From NCBI GenBank assembly GCA_012517935.1, contig JAAYUA010000055.1, forward strand, positions 1 to 64,000: a stretch of 64,000 nt of DNA, written 5' to 3'. The DNA is from Acetobacter sp. Its GTDB lineage: Bacteria > Pseudomonadota > Alphaproteobacteria > Acetobacterales > Acetobacteraceae. The position numbers and the translations under genes were made by a program. Below, piece by piece: positions 53,853-63,136 of the stretch. The notes under the pieces are model-generated. The model was not told the DNA's origin. It made no database searches and saw only the letters and a program-made list of their open reading frames with translations. The first letter of the stretch is position 1; each line of letters starts with the position of its first letter.

Positions 53853-55094
53853 GTGGCAGACTTGCGCGGACTGGCCGGACTCATCCTGCTTTTGATGATC
53901 GGCATACTTTTTTCCCGGAACCGCAGCGCCATCCAGCCTCGTATCATTTTCGGAGCCCTGGCCCTGCAAACCGGAATCGGCGCGCTGGTCCTCTTCATTC
54001 CATGGGGGCGACGTCTTCTTCACGCTGTTTCCGATGGCGTGAACCTTGTCCTGCAATGCGGCATGCAGGGTGTCGCCTTTCTGTTCGGACCTCTGGTCTC
54101 AGGCAAAATGCAGGATCTGTTCCCTGCGAACTCCTTCATCTTCGCGCTGCAGGTGCTCCCTGAAATCATTTATGTCAGCGCACTGATCGCTGTTCTTTAT
54201 CACACTGGCCTTATGCAGCGTTTCGCGGAAATCACCGGAATAATCATCAGCCGGATCATTGGCACCAGTGTGGCCGAATCCTTTTCCGCCGTCATCACAA
54301 TCTTTATCGGGCAAAGCGAGATGCCCATTGCCATCGCACCATGCCTTGGACTGATGACCGAGACTGAAATCTTCACTGTCATGTGCAGCGGAACCGCATC
54401 CGTGACGGGGTCCGTGCTTGCCGGATATGCTGGGCTGGGCGTGCCCATGGATTATCTTCTGGCGGCCTCTTTCATGGCCATTCCCGGAGGACTGCTCTAC
54501 GCACGCATTCTGATGCCGGATCAGGAAAAACCACTCATCACCGACATGCGCGGCATTTCCACCGGCACGGAACGCGGCAGTATTTTCGAGGCAATCGCAT
54601 CGGGAGCAATGGCCGGGATGAAGGTCGCGGTTGCCGTTGCCGCCACACTCATCGCCTTTATCGGCCTGATCGCCCTTCTGGATATGCTGCTCGCCAATGT
54701 TGGCGGAATGATCGGCCATCCCGAACTGTCACTGGCCAATATTTTCGGCCTGATCTTTTCCCCATTGGCATGGATTATCGGAATCCCATGGGAAGAAGCT
54801 GGCACAATCGGCACAATCCTTGGGCAGAAAATGGCCTTCAACGAATTTGTGGCCTATGTCTCGCTCTCTCCCATGATCCATAATGCAACACTTTCACCGC
54901 ATAGTATCGCCATTACTTCTTTTGCATTATGCGGTTTCTCCAATCTGTCCTCGGCCGGGATTCTGATCGGAGCCTTTGGAAGCGTCGCGCCAGAGCGCAG
55001 GTCCTGGATTGCGCGCAATGCCGTGCGCGCCATTCTCGCAGGTTCGCTGTCCAATCTCACCAGTGCAACAATTGCAGGACTATTTCTGGCATAG
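53853..55094 (+). CDS. NupC-type concentrative nucleoside transporter (CNT family)
   Basis: The 413-residue membrane protein has the CNT layout: an N-terminal three-helix part (LAGLILLLMIGILFSRNRSA), then the core with FIFALQVLPEIIYVSALIAV, the GQSEMPIAIAPCL segment of the transport site, GTASVTGSVLAGYAGLGVP and CGFSNLSSAGILIGAFGSVAPERR. It imports nucleosides with H+ or Na+. GTG 53853 is chosen because GGAG stands at a normal distance; an ATG seven bases earlier is out of frame. A hypothetical secreted protein follows. Confidence 0.9.
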   Translation: MADLRGLAGLILLLMIGILFSRNRSAIQPRIIFGALALQTGIGALVLFIPWGRRLLHAVSDGVNLVLQCGMQGVAFLFGPLVSGKMQDLFPANSFIFALQVLPEIIYVSALIAVLYHTGLMQRFAEITGIIISRIIGTSVAESFSAVITIFIGQSEMPIAIAPCLGLMTETEIFTVMCSGTASVTGSVLAGYAGLGVPMDYLLAASFMAIPGGLLYARILMPDQEKPLITDMRGISTGTERGSIFEAIASGAMAGMKVAVAVAATLIAFIGLIALLDMLLANVGGMIGHPELSLANIFGLIFSPLAWIIGIPWEEAGTIGTILGQKMAFNEFVAYVSLSPMIHNATLSPHSIAITSFALCGFSNLSSAGILIGAFGSVAPERRSWIARNAVRAILAGSLSNLTSATIAGLFLA

Positions 55095-55137
55095 ATATGA
55101 TTCAGAAACAGGACAGACGCAAAAAATCTGACTATAC

Positions 55138-55749
55138 ATGTCAATAGCCCGAGGTAACGTCTCGTTACCCCGACTGTCTGGAGTGCATGCCGTGCTACGA
55201 TCATCTCCGATTGCTCCGCTAGCTTTCAGCGCAGCCGTGCTCTCCAGCCTGTCCGTTATGCAGCCCTGTCTGGCCGCAACGGACGCACACCTCCCACCAG
55301 CCAGTTCCGGAACCGAGCAGGCAACGCCACAAACAGTTTCGGACGACAAGGTGTCCTTCACCGCATCCAGCATCAGTCTTGGTCCGGGATATGTGTGGGG
55401 ACACGGCATTCTGCATTATCGTGGCGTCGATTATGCAATCACGGTCAGCGGTGGTGGTGCTCCCGGAGTCGGCTATTCGCATCTTTGCGCCGAAGGAACG
55501 ATCACCGGTCTGAATTCCGTCGACAACTTTGACAGCACATTCTGGGCTGTCAGCGCGGAAGCAACCGCAGGTCAGGGCAGCGGCGTGATGGCGCTCCAGA
55601 ATGCCAGAGGTGCGGAAATGCACCTCGACACATCAGCAAGCGGAGTGCGTCTGGCAGCGGAAGCATCGCGCCTCCGCTTCCGGCTGACAGGTCCGGCCAA
55701 AAAGCCGATCAGCAGCTTCTCTTGCAAAACGCAGCAACACAGGGCCTGA
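55138..55749 (+). CDS. Secreted hypothetical protein
   Basis: The 203-residue precursor has a long N-region and a signal segment (IAPLAFSAAVLSSLSVMQPC, cleavage near CLAA). The mature part is beta-rich and Gly-rich (SLGPGYVWGHGILHYRGVDY, AITVSGGGAPGVGYSHLCAE, GSGVMALQNARGAEMHLDTS) and ends with a Cys. The repeated pattern of a Y.F/Y-G strand followed by GGG and an N-x-x-G-x-x-M strand suggests a small envelope beta-barrel or sandwich, similar to proteins in Burkholderia and acetic acid bacteria, but I cannot name the family. Confidence 0.65.
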   Translation: MSIARGNVSLPRLSGVHAVLRSSPIAPLAFSAAVLSSLSVMQPCLAATDAHLPPASSGTEQATPQTVSDDKVSFTASSISLGPGYVWGHGILHYRGVDYAITVSGGGAPGVGYSHLCAEGTITGLNSVDNFDSTFWAVSAEATAGQGSGVMALQNARGAEMHLDTSASGVRLAAEASRLRFRLTGPAKKPISSFSCKTQQHRA

Positions 55750-55758
55750 AAACCCTGT

Positions 55759-56892
55759 TCACATAGCCGGAAAGAATGTTCCTCCCATTATCGGGACAGG
55801 GACACCTGTTGTTCCGGGGAACGACAGAGGCAGACTGTAACGCGATCTGACCGCCAGAAAGCCAAAACATTGAGCTTCAAGGGCGTCCCCGTTCCATCCG
55901 AACTGATCCACCGGCACGACTTCTGCAGACAGCGCGCGTTTCAATGCCGCCATCATTGCAGGATTGCACCGACCACCACCGCAAATCAGCCATCTGCGAG
56001 GAGAGTCCGGTAAAGACAGTGCCGCAACAGATTCCGCAGTCAAAGCCGTCAGGGTCGCAGCGCCATCTTCTGGTGACAGATCTGAAATCTGTTCAAGAAA
56101 AGTATGAAAATGCTGTCGATCCAGGGATTTCGGCAGCGGCTGCGCAAAAAACGAATGCGCAAGAAAACGCGCCAGATGTGTTTCTGACACTGTTCCCGCC
56201 AATGCCAAACGCCCATCAACATCGCAGGGCGTGCCTGTATGTCGCAAAGCCCAGTCGTCCAGCAGCGCGTTGCCCGGGCCCGTATCTCCGGCGAGAATCG
56301 ATGTTTCCCGCCCGGCTGTGGAAGGACCGATCCAGGTCACATTCGCCACCCCCCCGATGTTCAGAAAAGCCACCGGCAACGCCAGATGCTCCGCCAGAGC
56401 AGCGTGATAAACAGGAACAAGCGGCGCACCCTGCCCGCCTGCTTTCACATCCGCCGAACGAAAATCAGCGACCACATCGACACCGGTGCACCGGGCAAGA
56501 AGATTGGCATCCCCGATCTGCCAGGTCAGACCTTGATCAGGTGCATGCAGCACTGTCTGCCCATGAAAACCGATCAGATCAGCTTTCATCCCGACTTGTG
56601 CCGTCACGGCCTCCACAGCCATCACATGACGCATGGTCAAGTCATGAATGATCGTCTGCAAATCGGGATCTTCAGGCCCGACGCCCGGCAGATGCGCAGA
56701 GGCACGATCAAGCAAGGCACGCAGACGCCGACGCAACGCCGGATCATAAGGCAATGTCAGCGACGGTCCATCAGACCGCACGGTTATGCCATCCGTCTCC
56801 AGCCACGCAGCATCCACCCCATCCAGAGAGGTCCCGCTCATCAGGCCAATGACTTTCAGGAACGGCCGAACAGTCTCTTGCGACTCAGACAT
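55759..56892 (-). CDS. anmK: Anhydro-N-acetylmuramic acid kinase
   Basis: AnmK phosphorylates and opens 1,6-anhydroMurNAc in peptidoglycan recycling. The 377-residue ASKHA-fold protein begins VIGLMSGTSLDGVDAAWLET, the family hallmark, and shows LIGFHGQTVLHAPDQGLTWQ, VVADFRSADVKAGGQGAPLV and ILAGDTGPGNALLDDW. The start is ATG 56892; the adjacent upstream GTG (56895) is also in frame. It is a single gene convergent with the secreted hypothetical protein. Confidence 0.94.
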   Translation of the reverse strand: MSESQETVRPFLKVIGLMSGTSLDGVDAAWLETDGITVRSDGPSLTLPYDPALRRRLRALLDRASAHLPGVGPEDPDLQTIIHDLTMRHVMAVEAVTAQVGMKADLIGFHGQTVLHAPDQGLTWQIGDANLLARCTGVDVVADFRSADVKAGGQGAPLVPVYHAALAEHLALPVAFLNIGGVANVTWIGPSTAGRETSILAGDTGPGNALLDDWALRHTGTPCDVDGRLALAGTVSETHLARFLAHSFFAQPLPKSLDRQHFHTFLEQISDLSPEDGAATLTALTAESVAALSLPDSPRRWLICGGGRCNPAMMAALKRALSAEVVPVDQFGWNGDALEAQCFGFLAVRSRYSLPLSFPGTTGVPVPIMGGTFFPAM

Positions 56893-56940
56893 CACGTCAC
56901 CGCCGCATCATGACATCTGAGCATCGTGCATTCTTCTCCC

Positions 56941-56974
56941 GAAAACAGAAAAGCCGGGACAAACAGCCCGGCTT
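56941..56974 (-). terminator. Rho-independent terminator of trxA
   Basis: AAGCCGGG (56951-56958) and CCCGGCTT (56967-56974) form a perfect stem; on the minus strand TTTTCTGTTTTC follows, 30 bases after the trxA stop. Confidence 0.85.
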
Positions 56975-57003
56975 CTCCATTCATATCAGATCGTTCGCTC
57001 TCT

Positions 57004-57330
57004 TCAGACAGCGCTTTCCACCCACTGCTTGAGCTGGCTTTTCGGCAGGGCTCCAACCTTCGTGTTCACGGCCTGACCGTCCTTGAACATGATCAATGTC
57101 GGGATGCCACGAACACCAAACTTGTTCGGTGTCTCCGGGTTGTCGTCAATATTGACCTTCACAACCTTCACTTTGCCTTCCATTTCGGATGCAATTTCAT
57201 CAAGGGCTGGAGCGATCATTTTGCACGGACCGCACCATTCGGCCCAGAAATCGACCAGCACAGGCCCTTCAGCCTTCAGAACGTCATTCTCGAAAGAGCT
57301 GTCTGTTGCTGCAACGGTCTTTTCACTCAT
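57004..57330 (-). CDS. trxA: Thioredoxin
   Basis: The 108-residue protein has the active site [11 protein letters not shown], the conserved [20 protein letters not shown] with the cis-Pro and a C-terminal helix. It is the general protein disulfide reductant and the substrate of TrxB. The track begins 23 codons upstream; ATG 57330 with AAGGAGAG is the true start, giving the standard thioredoxin length. It lies 119 bases downstream of hrcA on the same strand. Confidence 0.96.
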   Translation of the reverse strand: MSEKTVAATDSSFENDVLKAEGPVLVDFWAEWCGPCKMIAPALDEIASEMEGKVKVVKVNIDDNPETPNKFGVRGIPTLIMFKDGQAVNTKVGALPKSQLKQWVESAV

Positions 57331-57449
57331 CGTTCTCTCCTTGGGCCCAATCGGACCGGAATGGTTCCGGCTTTTGAAAACCAGATTTGTAAACGACACT
57401 TGGTGCGTCCGCGCTCAGGGTCAAGACCCGACGCGCAACTCTCCACGCT

Positions 57450-58538
57450 TCAACGCAGAATCTGGCCGATCACCTGTGCAGTATAATCCATGACGGGAAT
57501 GATCCGGCCATAATTGATCCGTGTCGGGCCGATCACTCCAATCGCACCGACAATCCGGTTCTCTTCATTGCGGGCCGGCGCCACCACCATGGCCATACCT
57601 GACACGCCGAACAGGCCGCTTTCCGCGCCAATGAAAATTCTCACTCCTTCTGATTCTTCCGCCAGCTCCAGAAGCCGCAACATCGATTCCTGCGTTTCGA
57701 GACGTTCAAAAAGCATCTGGATTGTAGAAAGTCTCTCGGTTCCGGTGACATCAGCCAGAAGCTGCCCCTGCCCCCTCACGATCAACGTGCCTCCCCGGCT
57801 GCTGCCTCCGCCCCATGTCGCAAGACCGCTTTCCACCACTTCCGCAGTCAATTGATCAAGTTCACTCTGATTGGCAGTCATTTCATCACTGACGACCCGC
57901 CGAAGCTCTTCCAGCGTCTGACCGGCGCCACGCGCATTCAGGTAATTCGCGGCCTGAGTCAGTGCCGATGGCGGCATCCCTGCCGGGGTCTCGATCACCC
58001 GGTTTTCGACGCGACCATCAAGTCCGACCAGAACAACCAGCGCCCGATTCGGTCCCAGTGCCACGAATTCGATATGTTTCACACCGCCTTCATTTTTCGG
58101 CGCAAGAACAAGACTGGCCGCCCGCGACAGACCGGAGAGCATGCTCGATGCCTCCGTCAAAGTGTCCTCCAACGACCGACCGCGCGCTTCCAGCTTTCCA
58201 GCGATGGATCGACGTTCTTCATCGCTCAGACTGCCAAACTGCAGCATGCCATCGACAAACAGACGCAAACCTTTTTCCGTCGGAAGACGACCGGCGGATG
58301 TATGTGGCGAAAACAGCAGGCCTGCTCCGGTCAAATCAGCCATCACGTTGCGAATCGTCGCAGGAGAAACTGCGAACGGCAGATTCCGGGAGAGTGTCTG
58401 ACTGCCAACGGGACTTCCCGTGGCGACATATTGCTCCACCACTTCGCGCAAAATGGTCGCAGCCCGGGTATCGAGCCCCCCGGCAGGCCTTCCGCTCACG
58501 TTATGGACAAGATCCGTCGCAAGTTTCTTTCTGACCAT
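57450..58538 (-). CDS. hrcA: Heat-inducible transcription repressor HrcA
   Basis: The 362-residue repressor has the N-terminal winged helix ([39 protein letters not shown]), the HrcA hallmark [20 protein letters not shown] and a GAF-like C-terminal domain ([40 protein letters not shown]). HrcA represses groE or dnaK operons at CIRCE elements. I searched the 124 bases to rph and found no CIRCE repeat. grpE, the frequent neighbour, is absent; trxA is downstream instead. It is divergent from rph. Confidence 0.95.
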   Translation of the reverse strand: MVRKKLATDLVHNVSGRPAGGLDTRAATILREVVEQYVATGSPVGSQTLSRNLPFAVSPATIRNVMADLTGAGLLFSPHTSAGRLPTEKGLRLFVDGMLQFGSLSDEERRSIAGKLEARGRSLEDTLTEASSMLSGLSRAASLVLAPKNEGGVKHIEFVALGPNRALVVLVGLDGRVENRVIETPAGMPPSALTQAANYLNARGAGQTLEELRRVVSDEMTANQSELDQLTAEVVESGLATWGGGSSRGGTLIVRGQGQLLADVTGTERLSTIQMLFERLETQESMLRLLELAEESEGVRIFIGAESGLFGVSGMAMVVAPARNEENRIVGAIGVIGPTRINYGRIIPVMDYTAQVIGQILR

Positions 58539-58662
58539 GACCTTTGTTGCTCTCCCCCACAGCTTTCATGAAGCCATCAGCCTCATATTCCCTCGATCAG
58601 GGTGGCCACACACATTCTGCCGGGCTATGCGGGCACCCGACAAGTTTCAAGGAGTCTATCTG

Positions 58663-59397
58663 ATGCGTCCGTCCGGTCGTGCCCCCGATGCCATGCGTCC
58701 CGTCATTATCGAAACCGGTATCGTACGCCATGCGGAAGGTTCGGCCATGATACGTGTCGGCGGAACAGAAGTTCTCTGCACGGCAAGCGTCGAACAGCGC
58801 GTTCCGCCCTTTCTGCGCGGCAAGGGCTCCGGTTGGGTCACGGCAGAATATGGCATGTTGCCACGCGCCACACACTCACGCGGACAGCGGGAAGCCTCCA
58901 AAGGCAAGCAGTCGGGCCGCACGCAGGAAATCCAGCGTCTGATTGGACGTTCCCTTCGCGCTGTGACCGACCTTCGCGCCATGGGAGAAATCTGCATCAC
59001 GATCGACTGCGATGTCATCAATGCAGATGGTGGCACGCGCTGCGCCTCCATCACCGGAGCCTGGGTCGCGTTGCGTCTGGCCCTGGGCGGACTGGTCCGC
59101 AATCGTGTGATCCGCACATTGCCACTGAACGGGCAGATCGCCGCCGTCTCCTGTGGTCTGACGGATGCCGGGGCGGTTCTCGATCTTGATTATGTCGAAG
59201 ATAGCGCAGCACAGGCCGACACAAATTTCGTGCTGACACGCACGGGTGGCATCGTTGAAATTCAGGGCACGGCTGAAGCCACGCCCTTCACCGAAGATCA
59301 GTTCATGACCCTGTTCGGTCTTGCCAGAAACGGTGTGCAAATGCTTTTTTCAGCGCAGGATGAAGCTGTCGCCGCCGCGGAAAGTCAGACACGATGA
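58663..59397 (+). CDS. rph: Ribonuclease PH
   Basis: RNase PH trims tRNA 3' ends with phosphate. The 244-residue protein starts [20 protein letters not shown] and has the family segments [36 protein letters not shown] and [22 protein letters not shown] 58663 follows AAGGAG; the track start is in the hrcA region and unsupported. Its stop overlaps the start of rdgB (ATGA), a gene pair common in many bacteria. Confidence 0.97.
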   Translation: MRPSGRAPDAMRPVIIETGIVRHAEGSAMIRVGGTEVLCTASVEQRVPPFLRGKGSGWVTAEYGMLPRATHSRGQREASKGKQSGRTQEIQRLIGRSLRAVTDLRAMGEICITIDCDVINADGGTRCASITGAWVALRLALGGLVRNRVIRTLPLNGQIAAVSCGLTDAGAVLDLDYVEDSAAQADTNFVLTRTGGIVEIQGTAEATPFTEDQFMTLFGLARNGVQMLFSAQDEAVAAAESQTR

Positions 59398-60011
59398 ACA
59401 CATTTTCGCTTCCCCTGCCACAAGGTGGAAAACTGCTTCTGGCCAGCCATAACAAAGGCAAACTGGCGGAATTTTCCACATTACTGGGGCATTATGGGAT
59501 CACTGTTCTTTCTGCGGGAGAAATCGACCTCCCTGAGCCGGAAGAGACAGAAGCCACCTTTGCAGGCAACGCGGCCCTGAAAGCTGTCGCCGCAGCAAAA
59601 GCATCCGGCCTTCCCGCGCTGGCGGATGATTCGGGCCTGTGTGTTGCCGCCCTGAACGGAGATCCAGGAATTTATTCAGCACGCTGGGCCGGGCCGAATA
59701 AAGATTTCGATGCGGCGATGCAGCGCATTATTGACGGCATTGGCTCTGAAAATCCCGCGGCCTGGTTCATCTGTGTCCTGTGTCTGGCGTTTCCCGATGG
59801 CACGACATACAGTTTTGAAGGACGCATTGACGGCACCATAGCTGCTGTTCCACGTGGAACTCTAGGCCATGGCTATGATCCCATTTTCATTCCCGAGCAT
59901 GAAAATCGGACATTTGCTGAAATGACAGAAGCCGAGAAGAACGCAATCAGCCACCGTGCCCGCGCTTTTGCCGCCTTCTCCGCCGCATGTCTGAGTGCTT
60001 CAGGCGACTGA
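59394..60011 (+). CDS. rdgB: dITP/XTP pyrophosphatase (RdgB/HAM1 family)
   Basis: The 205-residue protein removes non-canonical purine nucleoside triphosphates. It shows [20 protein letters not shown], the metal-binding [40 protein letters not shown] and [12 protein letters not shown], typical in order and spacing. Its start overlaps rph. It converges on the ArsC-like gene with 10 bases between stops. Confidence 0.96.
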   Translation: MNTFSLPLPQGGKLLLASHNKGKLAEFSTLLGHYGITVLSAGEIDLPEPEETEATFAGNAALKAVAAAKASGLPALADDSGLCVAALNGDPGIYSARWAGPNKDFDAAMQRIIDGIGSENPAAWFICVLCLAFPDGTTYSFEGRIDGTIAAVPRGTLGHGYDPIFIPEHENRTFAEMTEAEKNAISHRARAFAAFSAACLSASGD

Positions 60012-60021
60012 ACCACTCCCG

Positions 60022-60369
60022 TCAGGCAAAAAACCGCTCATATGTTTCAGGCTTGAAACCGACGAGAATATCCTTCCCTTCCAGAACGGGGCGCTTGATC
60101 ATGGAAGGCTGGGCGATCATCAGGGCAAAGGCCTTATCACGATCAAGTCCGCTGCGTTCTGCTTCCGGCAGCTTCCGAAACGTCGTTCCTGCGCGGTTCA
60201 GCAAGGCTTCCCAGCCTGTGCGCTCAGCCCAGCGGCTGAGCATATCTGCCGTGACACCGGATTTTTTATAGTCGTGGAAACTGTAAGCAATCCCGTGTGC
60301 ATCTAACCATAGGCATGCTTTTTTCATCGTGTCGCAATTTTTGATGCCATAGAGCGTTATTGTGGTCAT
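60022..60369 (-). CDS. ArsC/Spx-family protein (YffB-like)
   Basis: The 115-residue thioredoxin-fold protein opens TITLYGIKNCDTMKKACLWL with the single N-terminal Cys of the YffB/ArsC family, followed by IAYSFHDYKKSGVTADMLSR and the phosphate-loop-like MIKRPVLEGKDILVGF. It is probably not a true arsenate reductase, since no ars gene is nearby; YffB proteins have weak glutathione-dependent reductase activity. Single gene. Confidence 0.87.
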   Translation of the reverse strand: MTTITLYGIKNCDTMKKACLWLDAHGIAYSFHDYKKSGVTADMLSRWAERTGWEALLNRAGTTFRKLPEAERSGLDRDKAFALMIAQPSMIKRPVLEGKDILVGFKPETYERFFA

Positions 60370-60679
60370 GTAATGCTGGGCCTTTAACGTTTATTTACCG
60401 GTAACAAATTTTATAGAGTTTCGTAATTTTTTTCACATTTTAGATTATTGAAACATTTTATTCTCGAGAACACACCACACCTGTTACAAATAAATTACAT
60501 TCTGTTTATATAGCTCAGTGTAAATTTTTTTTGAGCAAGAAGGTCTAGAAGTCATATGAGATCCCGGGCCGTCATCGCTGGCAATTGTCATGGTGAGAGC
60601 GATTTATCCACAGATATCATGCACCGTAATTAAAGATTACGCAGGCAGCAAAAATCTCTGAGGAACGCATCCCATACCC
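60370..60679. other. AT-rich intergenic region at the entry to the glycan locus
   Basis: About 310 bases with low GC content, several T tracts and no gene. A perfect DnaA-box-like TTATCCACA occurs at 60604-60612, single and so probably chance. The stretch probably contains the promoter of the coiled-coil protein gene and marks the change from core to accessory DNA. Confidence 0.5.
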
Positions 60680-60985
60680 ATGAGCCAAAATTCTAAAACA
60701 AAAGACGTATTTGGCAGATTTATACGCCCCCTATGGCGGCGCTTCTGGCGACTGATTGAGCAACGCGTCACGCCCTTGGAGCAACGATTAGACATAATAG
60801 AGCAATATCTTGAAACAATGGAAATGCAAATCAATCATTTGAGAGATGATGTTGCCAACCTCAACAGCCATCGCACAGCATCTGAAAGCAAACTGGATAA
60901 TGCCATCAGAACATTACCGGCATATGGTCACTCCGTTCTGGAACTGAAAAAAGCTATTAAAGAAATACAAACTGCACGCTCATGA
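60680..60985 (+). CDS. Small coiled-coil protein of unknown function
   Basis: The 101-residue product has a basic N-terminus (FIRPLWRRFWRLIEQRV) followed by a heptad-like helix (EQRLDIIEQYLETMEMQINH, LRDDVANLNSHRTA) predicted to coil. No membrane helix is evident. Similar short coiled-coil proteins lie beside glycosyltransferases in polysaccharide loci; here a GT2 gene follows after 27 bases. I do not recognise a family. Confidence 0.6.
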   Translation: MSQNSKTKDVFGRFIRPLWRRFWRLIEQRVTPLEQRLDIIEQYLETMEMQINHLRDDVANLNSHRTASESKLDNAIRTLPAYGHSVLELKKAIKEIQTARS

Positions 60986-61012
60986 AACTGCTGCACAACA
61001 AGCCATTATAAC

Positions 61013-62233
61013 ATGACCTCCATCTCCATCATCATCTGCACTGACGGACGCCCGACGGCACTGCAAAATACGCTTTCTGCACTGCAATATCTTTACGGTC
61101 CCGATTTCGAAGTCTGCGTCGTTCGCGGCCCCACCTGTGATGGTATCGACGATGTTCTGTCGCGCTGGCAGAAGCAAATCAAAATCGCATGCAATCCTTT
61201 GAGAAATTTATCCATTTCGCGAAATATCGGCATCCAGATGGCATCTGGCGACCTGATCGCCTTCATTGATGATGACGGTATTCCGGAAGCAGAGTGGCTG
61301 GAACAGGTCATTGAACCTTTTTCAGATCCGCAGACAGGCGCTGCTGGCGGGATCGTTATGGACCACACCGGTGCGCGCCCTCAATATCTCTATGCCTCCG
61401 CCAATCGACTTGGGATGGCAAACTGCAACCTGAAGACAGCGGCAACAGACCTGAATTTTCCGGAAAGCTTCAATTTTCCCTACGTTCAGGGAACAAATAG
61501 CATTTTCCGTCGTTCCGCCCTCATGGATGTGGGATGCTTTGATGAGGAATTCGATTTTTATCTTGATGAAACAGATCTCTGCTGCCGATTGGTCGACGCG
61601 GGATGGCGTATCGCACAACTCGACAATGCGATTGTGCATCATAAATTTCTTCCCAGCCAAATCAGAACAGAAGATCGGGTGACACGGTCGCTCTATCAAG
61701 TTCTGAAAAACAAACTCTATTTTTCAATTGTAAACAATCATGGCCACTACTCGCGTGCGGAAATCAGACAGAGCATGGAGCATTTTGTTCGTGCAGAGCG
61801 TGAAGGCATAAAACATCATATCAGCAACCAGAGGCTCTCTCCGGATGATCTTGCTATCTTTGACCAAGACGCACAGCGTGCTTGGGAAATTGGTTGGGAG
61901 AAGGGGTATTCAAATACGCGACATTTTTTGTGGCAGGCTGACAGCGACACTATTCCGTTAATTTTTCCTCGCCAAAATGCTGCCTATAGCAAAGAGTGTA
62001 TAATTTGCGTCCATGAATCTCGTCATTATTCACATGAGACCATAAAACAGTTTACCGATAAAGGCTATCAAGTTCATATGATTCTACATGGAACGGGACA
62101 TAGTCGTGTCGATTTCGAAAATGGTGTGTGGATTCATAGACCTGTTTTTCTCTCCACACCCCAAGATTCCAATTTAAAGAGCTATATAAAAAACTTACAA
62201 AGAAATACGAAGACTAAAATCATTTCAATATAA
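61013..62233 (+). CDS. GT2 glycosyltransferase with a truncated C-terminal GT4-like domain
   Basis: Residues 1-250 form a GT-A domain: SIIICTDGRPTALQNTLSAL, the Asp-rich IAFIDDDGIPEAEWLEQVIE, and FDFYLDETDLCCRLVDAGWR (acceptor/base motif ED). Residues from about 320 switch to a GT-B opening typical of GT4 proteins (CIICVHESRHYSHETIKQF, HMILHGTGHSRVDFENGVWI) and end after only 85 residues at a stop that borders an AT-rich boundary. A full GT2-GT4 fusion would need about 300 residues more. I infer that recombination removed the end. The protein may still be an active GT2. It overlaps the convergent sulfotransferase by 9 bases. Confidence 0.75.
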   Translation: MTSISIIICTDGRPTALQNTLSALQYLYGPDFEVCVVRGPTCDGIDDVLSRWQKQIKIACNPLRNLSISRNIGIQMASGDLIAFIDDDGIPEAEWLEQVIEPFSDPQTGAAGGIVMDHTGARPQYLYASANRLGMANCNLKTAATDLNFPESFNFPYVQGTNSIFRRSALMDVGCFDEEFDFYLDETDLCCRLVDAGWRIAQLDNAIVHHKFLPSQIRTEDRVTRSLYQVLKNKLYFSIVNNHGHYSRAEIRQSMEHFVRAEREGIKHHISNQRLSPDDLAIFDQDAQRAWEIGWEKGYSNTRHFLWQADSDTIPLIFPRQNAAYSKECIICVHESRHYSHETIKQFTDKGYQVHMILHGTGHSRVDFENGVWIHRPVFLSTPQDSNLKSYIKNLQRNTKTKIISI

Positions 62234-63016
62234 CATCCATTCGTATCTAGTTCCTTTTAATGAATAATAAACTTCCTCATAATTATAAACCAAATCTTCA
62301 AGCCCCTCCGGGTTCATCTTTAAATTTCCTGCATGCATAATATCAATATCCTTATTCATCACCTGAGATGCGATACTGATAGATTCCTGAGAAAACAAAT
62401 TTTCAGAAGAAAACATTGATTCATAATACAAACGATAATTGTTTTTAATAGAGTCCATAAGAATAGAAACAACATTATCTTTTTTGTTTTCAGAATTTAT
62501 AAATTCAATAAGCACATCAACATCTATATTTATTTTCTTTTCTTCTTTATTTAACAAAGAATCTTCGTCAGATGCAGACCAAATGCCCGTTTTGTTCGCT
62601 ATCTCTTCGGAAACAAACACTTTTAATTTATTTTTTCTTATTATATGAATAACACTACAATCATTTTCCTTTATGTATTTGAATATAAATGGTATTCCAA
62701 TTAAAGAATCCCCTCTCGTTGGTATTGAATCCAATGAAAAATACTTCACGTCGAATATTATTCTGTTTTTTTGCGTCTTATTCCTTATATCCTCTATATA
62801 TTCATAAAATAATTCTTCATGATTTTCGGGGTGAATATATTTCAAATGAGAAGAAATTTTTTCGGCAACAAATTTATAAAATCTGAAATCAGCAGTCAAA
62901 TCTCCATGAAAAATTTCATTACAATCTATTGCCCCATTACTTTGCAACAAATCACGAAAAACCGTCGTCCCACTTCGTTGCCGACCCACAACAAAAACAA
63001 GATCACTCCCTGACAT
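62225..63016 (-). CDS. Sulfotransferase family protein
   Basis: The 263-residue protein begins with the PAPS 5'-phosphosulfate-binding loop FVVGRQRSGTTVFRDLLQSN, which is diagnostic for sulfotransferases, and has a mid-protein SVIHIIRKNKLKVFVSEEIA corresponding to the 3'-phosphate-binding arm. TGIWSASDEDSLL corresponds to the Stf0-like insert. It would transfer sulfate from PAPS to a sugar or lipid acceptor. Base composition is far more AT-rich than the core genes, with many ATT, AAA and TTT codons, indicating acquisition. It is convergent with the truncated GT2. Confidence 0.78.
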   Translation of the reverse strand: MSGSDLVFVVGRQRSGTTVFRDLLQSNGAIDCNEIFHGDLTADFRFYKFVAEKISSHLKYIHPENHEELFYEYIEDIRNKTQKNRIIFDVKYFSLDSIPTRGDSLIGIPFIFKYIKENDCSVIHIIRKNKLKVFVSEEIANKTGIWSASDEDSLLNKEEKKINIDVDVLIEFINSENKKDNVVSILMDSIKNNYRLYYESMFSSENLFSQESISIASQVMNKDIDIMHAGNLKMNPEGLEDLVYNYEEVYYSLKGTRYEWMLY

Positions 63017-63136
63017 TCACCATCTCTCAAAAATATTTTGCATTTTCCTTCGGCTTTATAGCATAGCCGAGTTTACAGATATTGTTAAATAATGTAAATT
63101 TTTAAAAACTGAATCCTAAAATATCCAGAGTTCAAA

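Noticed and set aside
58539-58662. Possible CIRCE element between hrcA and rph
   Set aside because: No TTAGCACTC-N9-GAGTGCTAA repeat or close variant is present.
60500-60525. TAGCTCAGT resembling a tRNA D arm
   Set aside because: No acceptor stem, anticodon arm or GGTTCGAATCC-type T arm can be built around it.
60604-60612. DnaA-box-like TTATCCACA in an AT-rich region, possible replication origin
   Set aside because: Only one intergenic box was found, another occurs inside a coding region, and no origin-associated genes (dnaA, parAB, hemE) are near.
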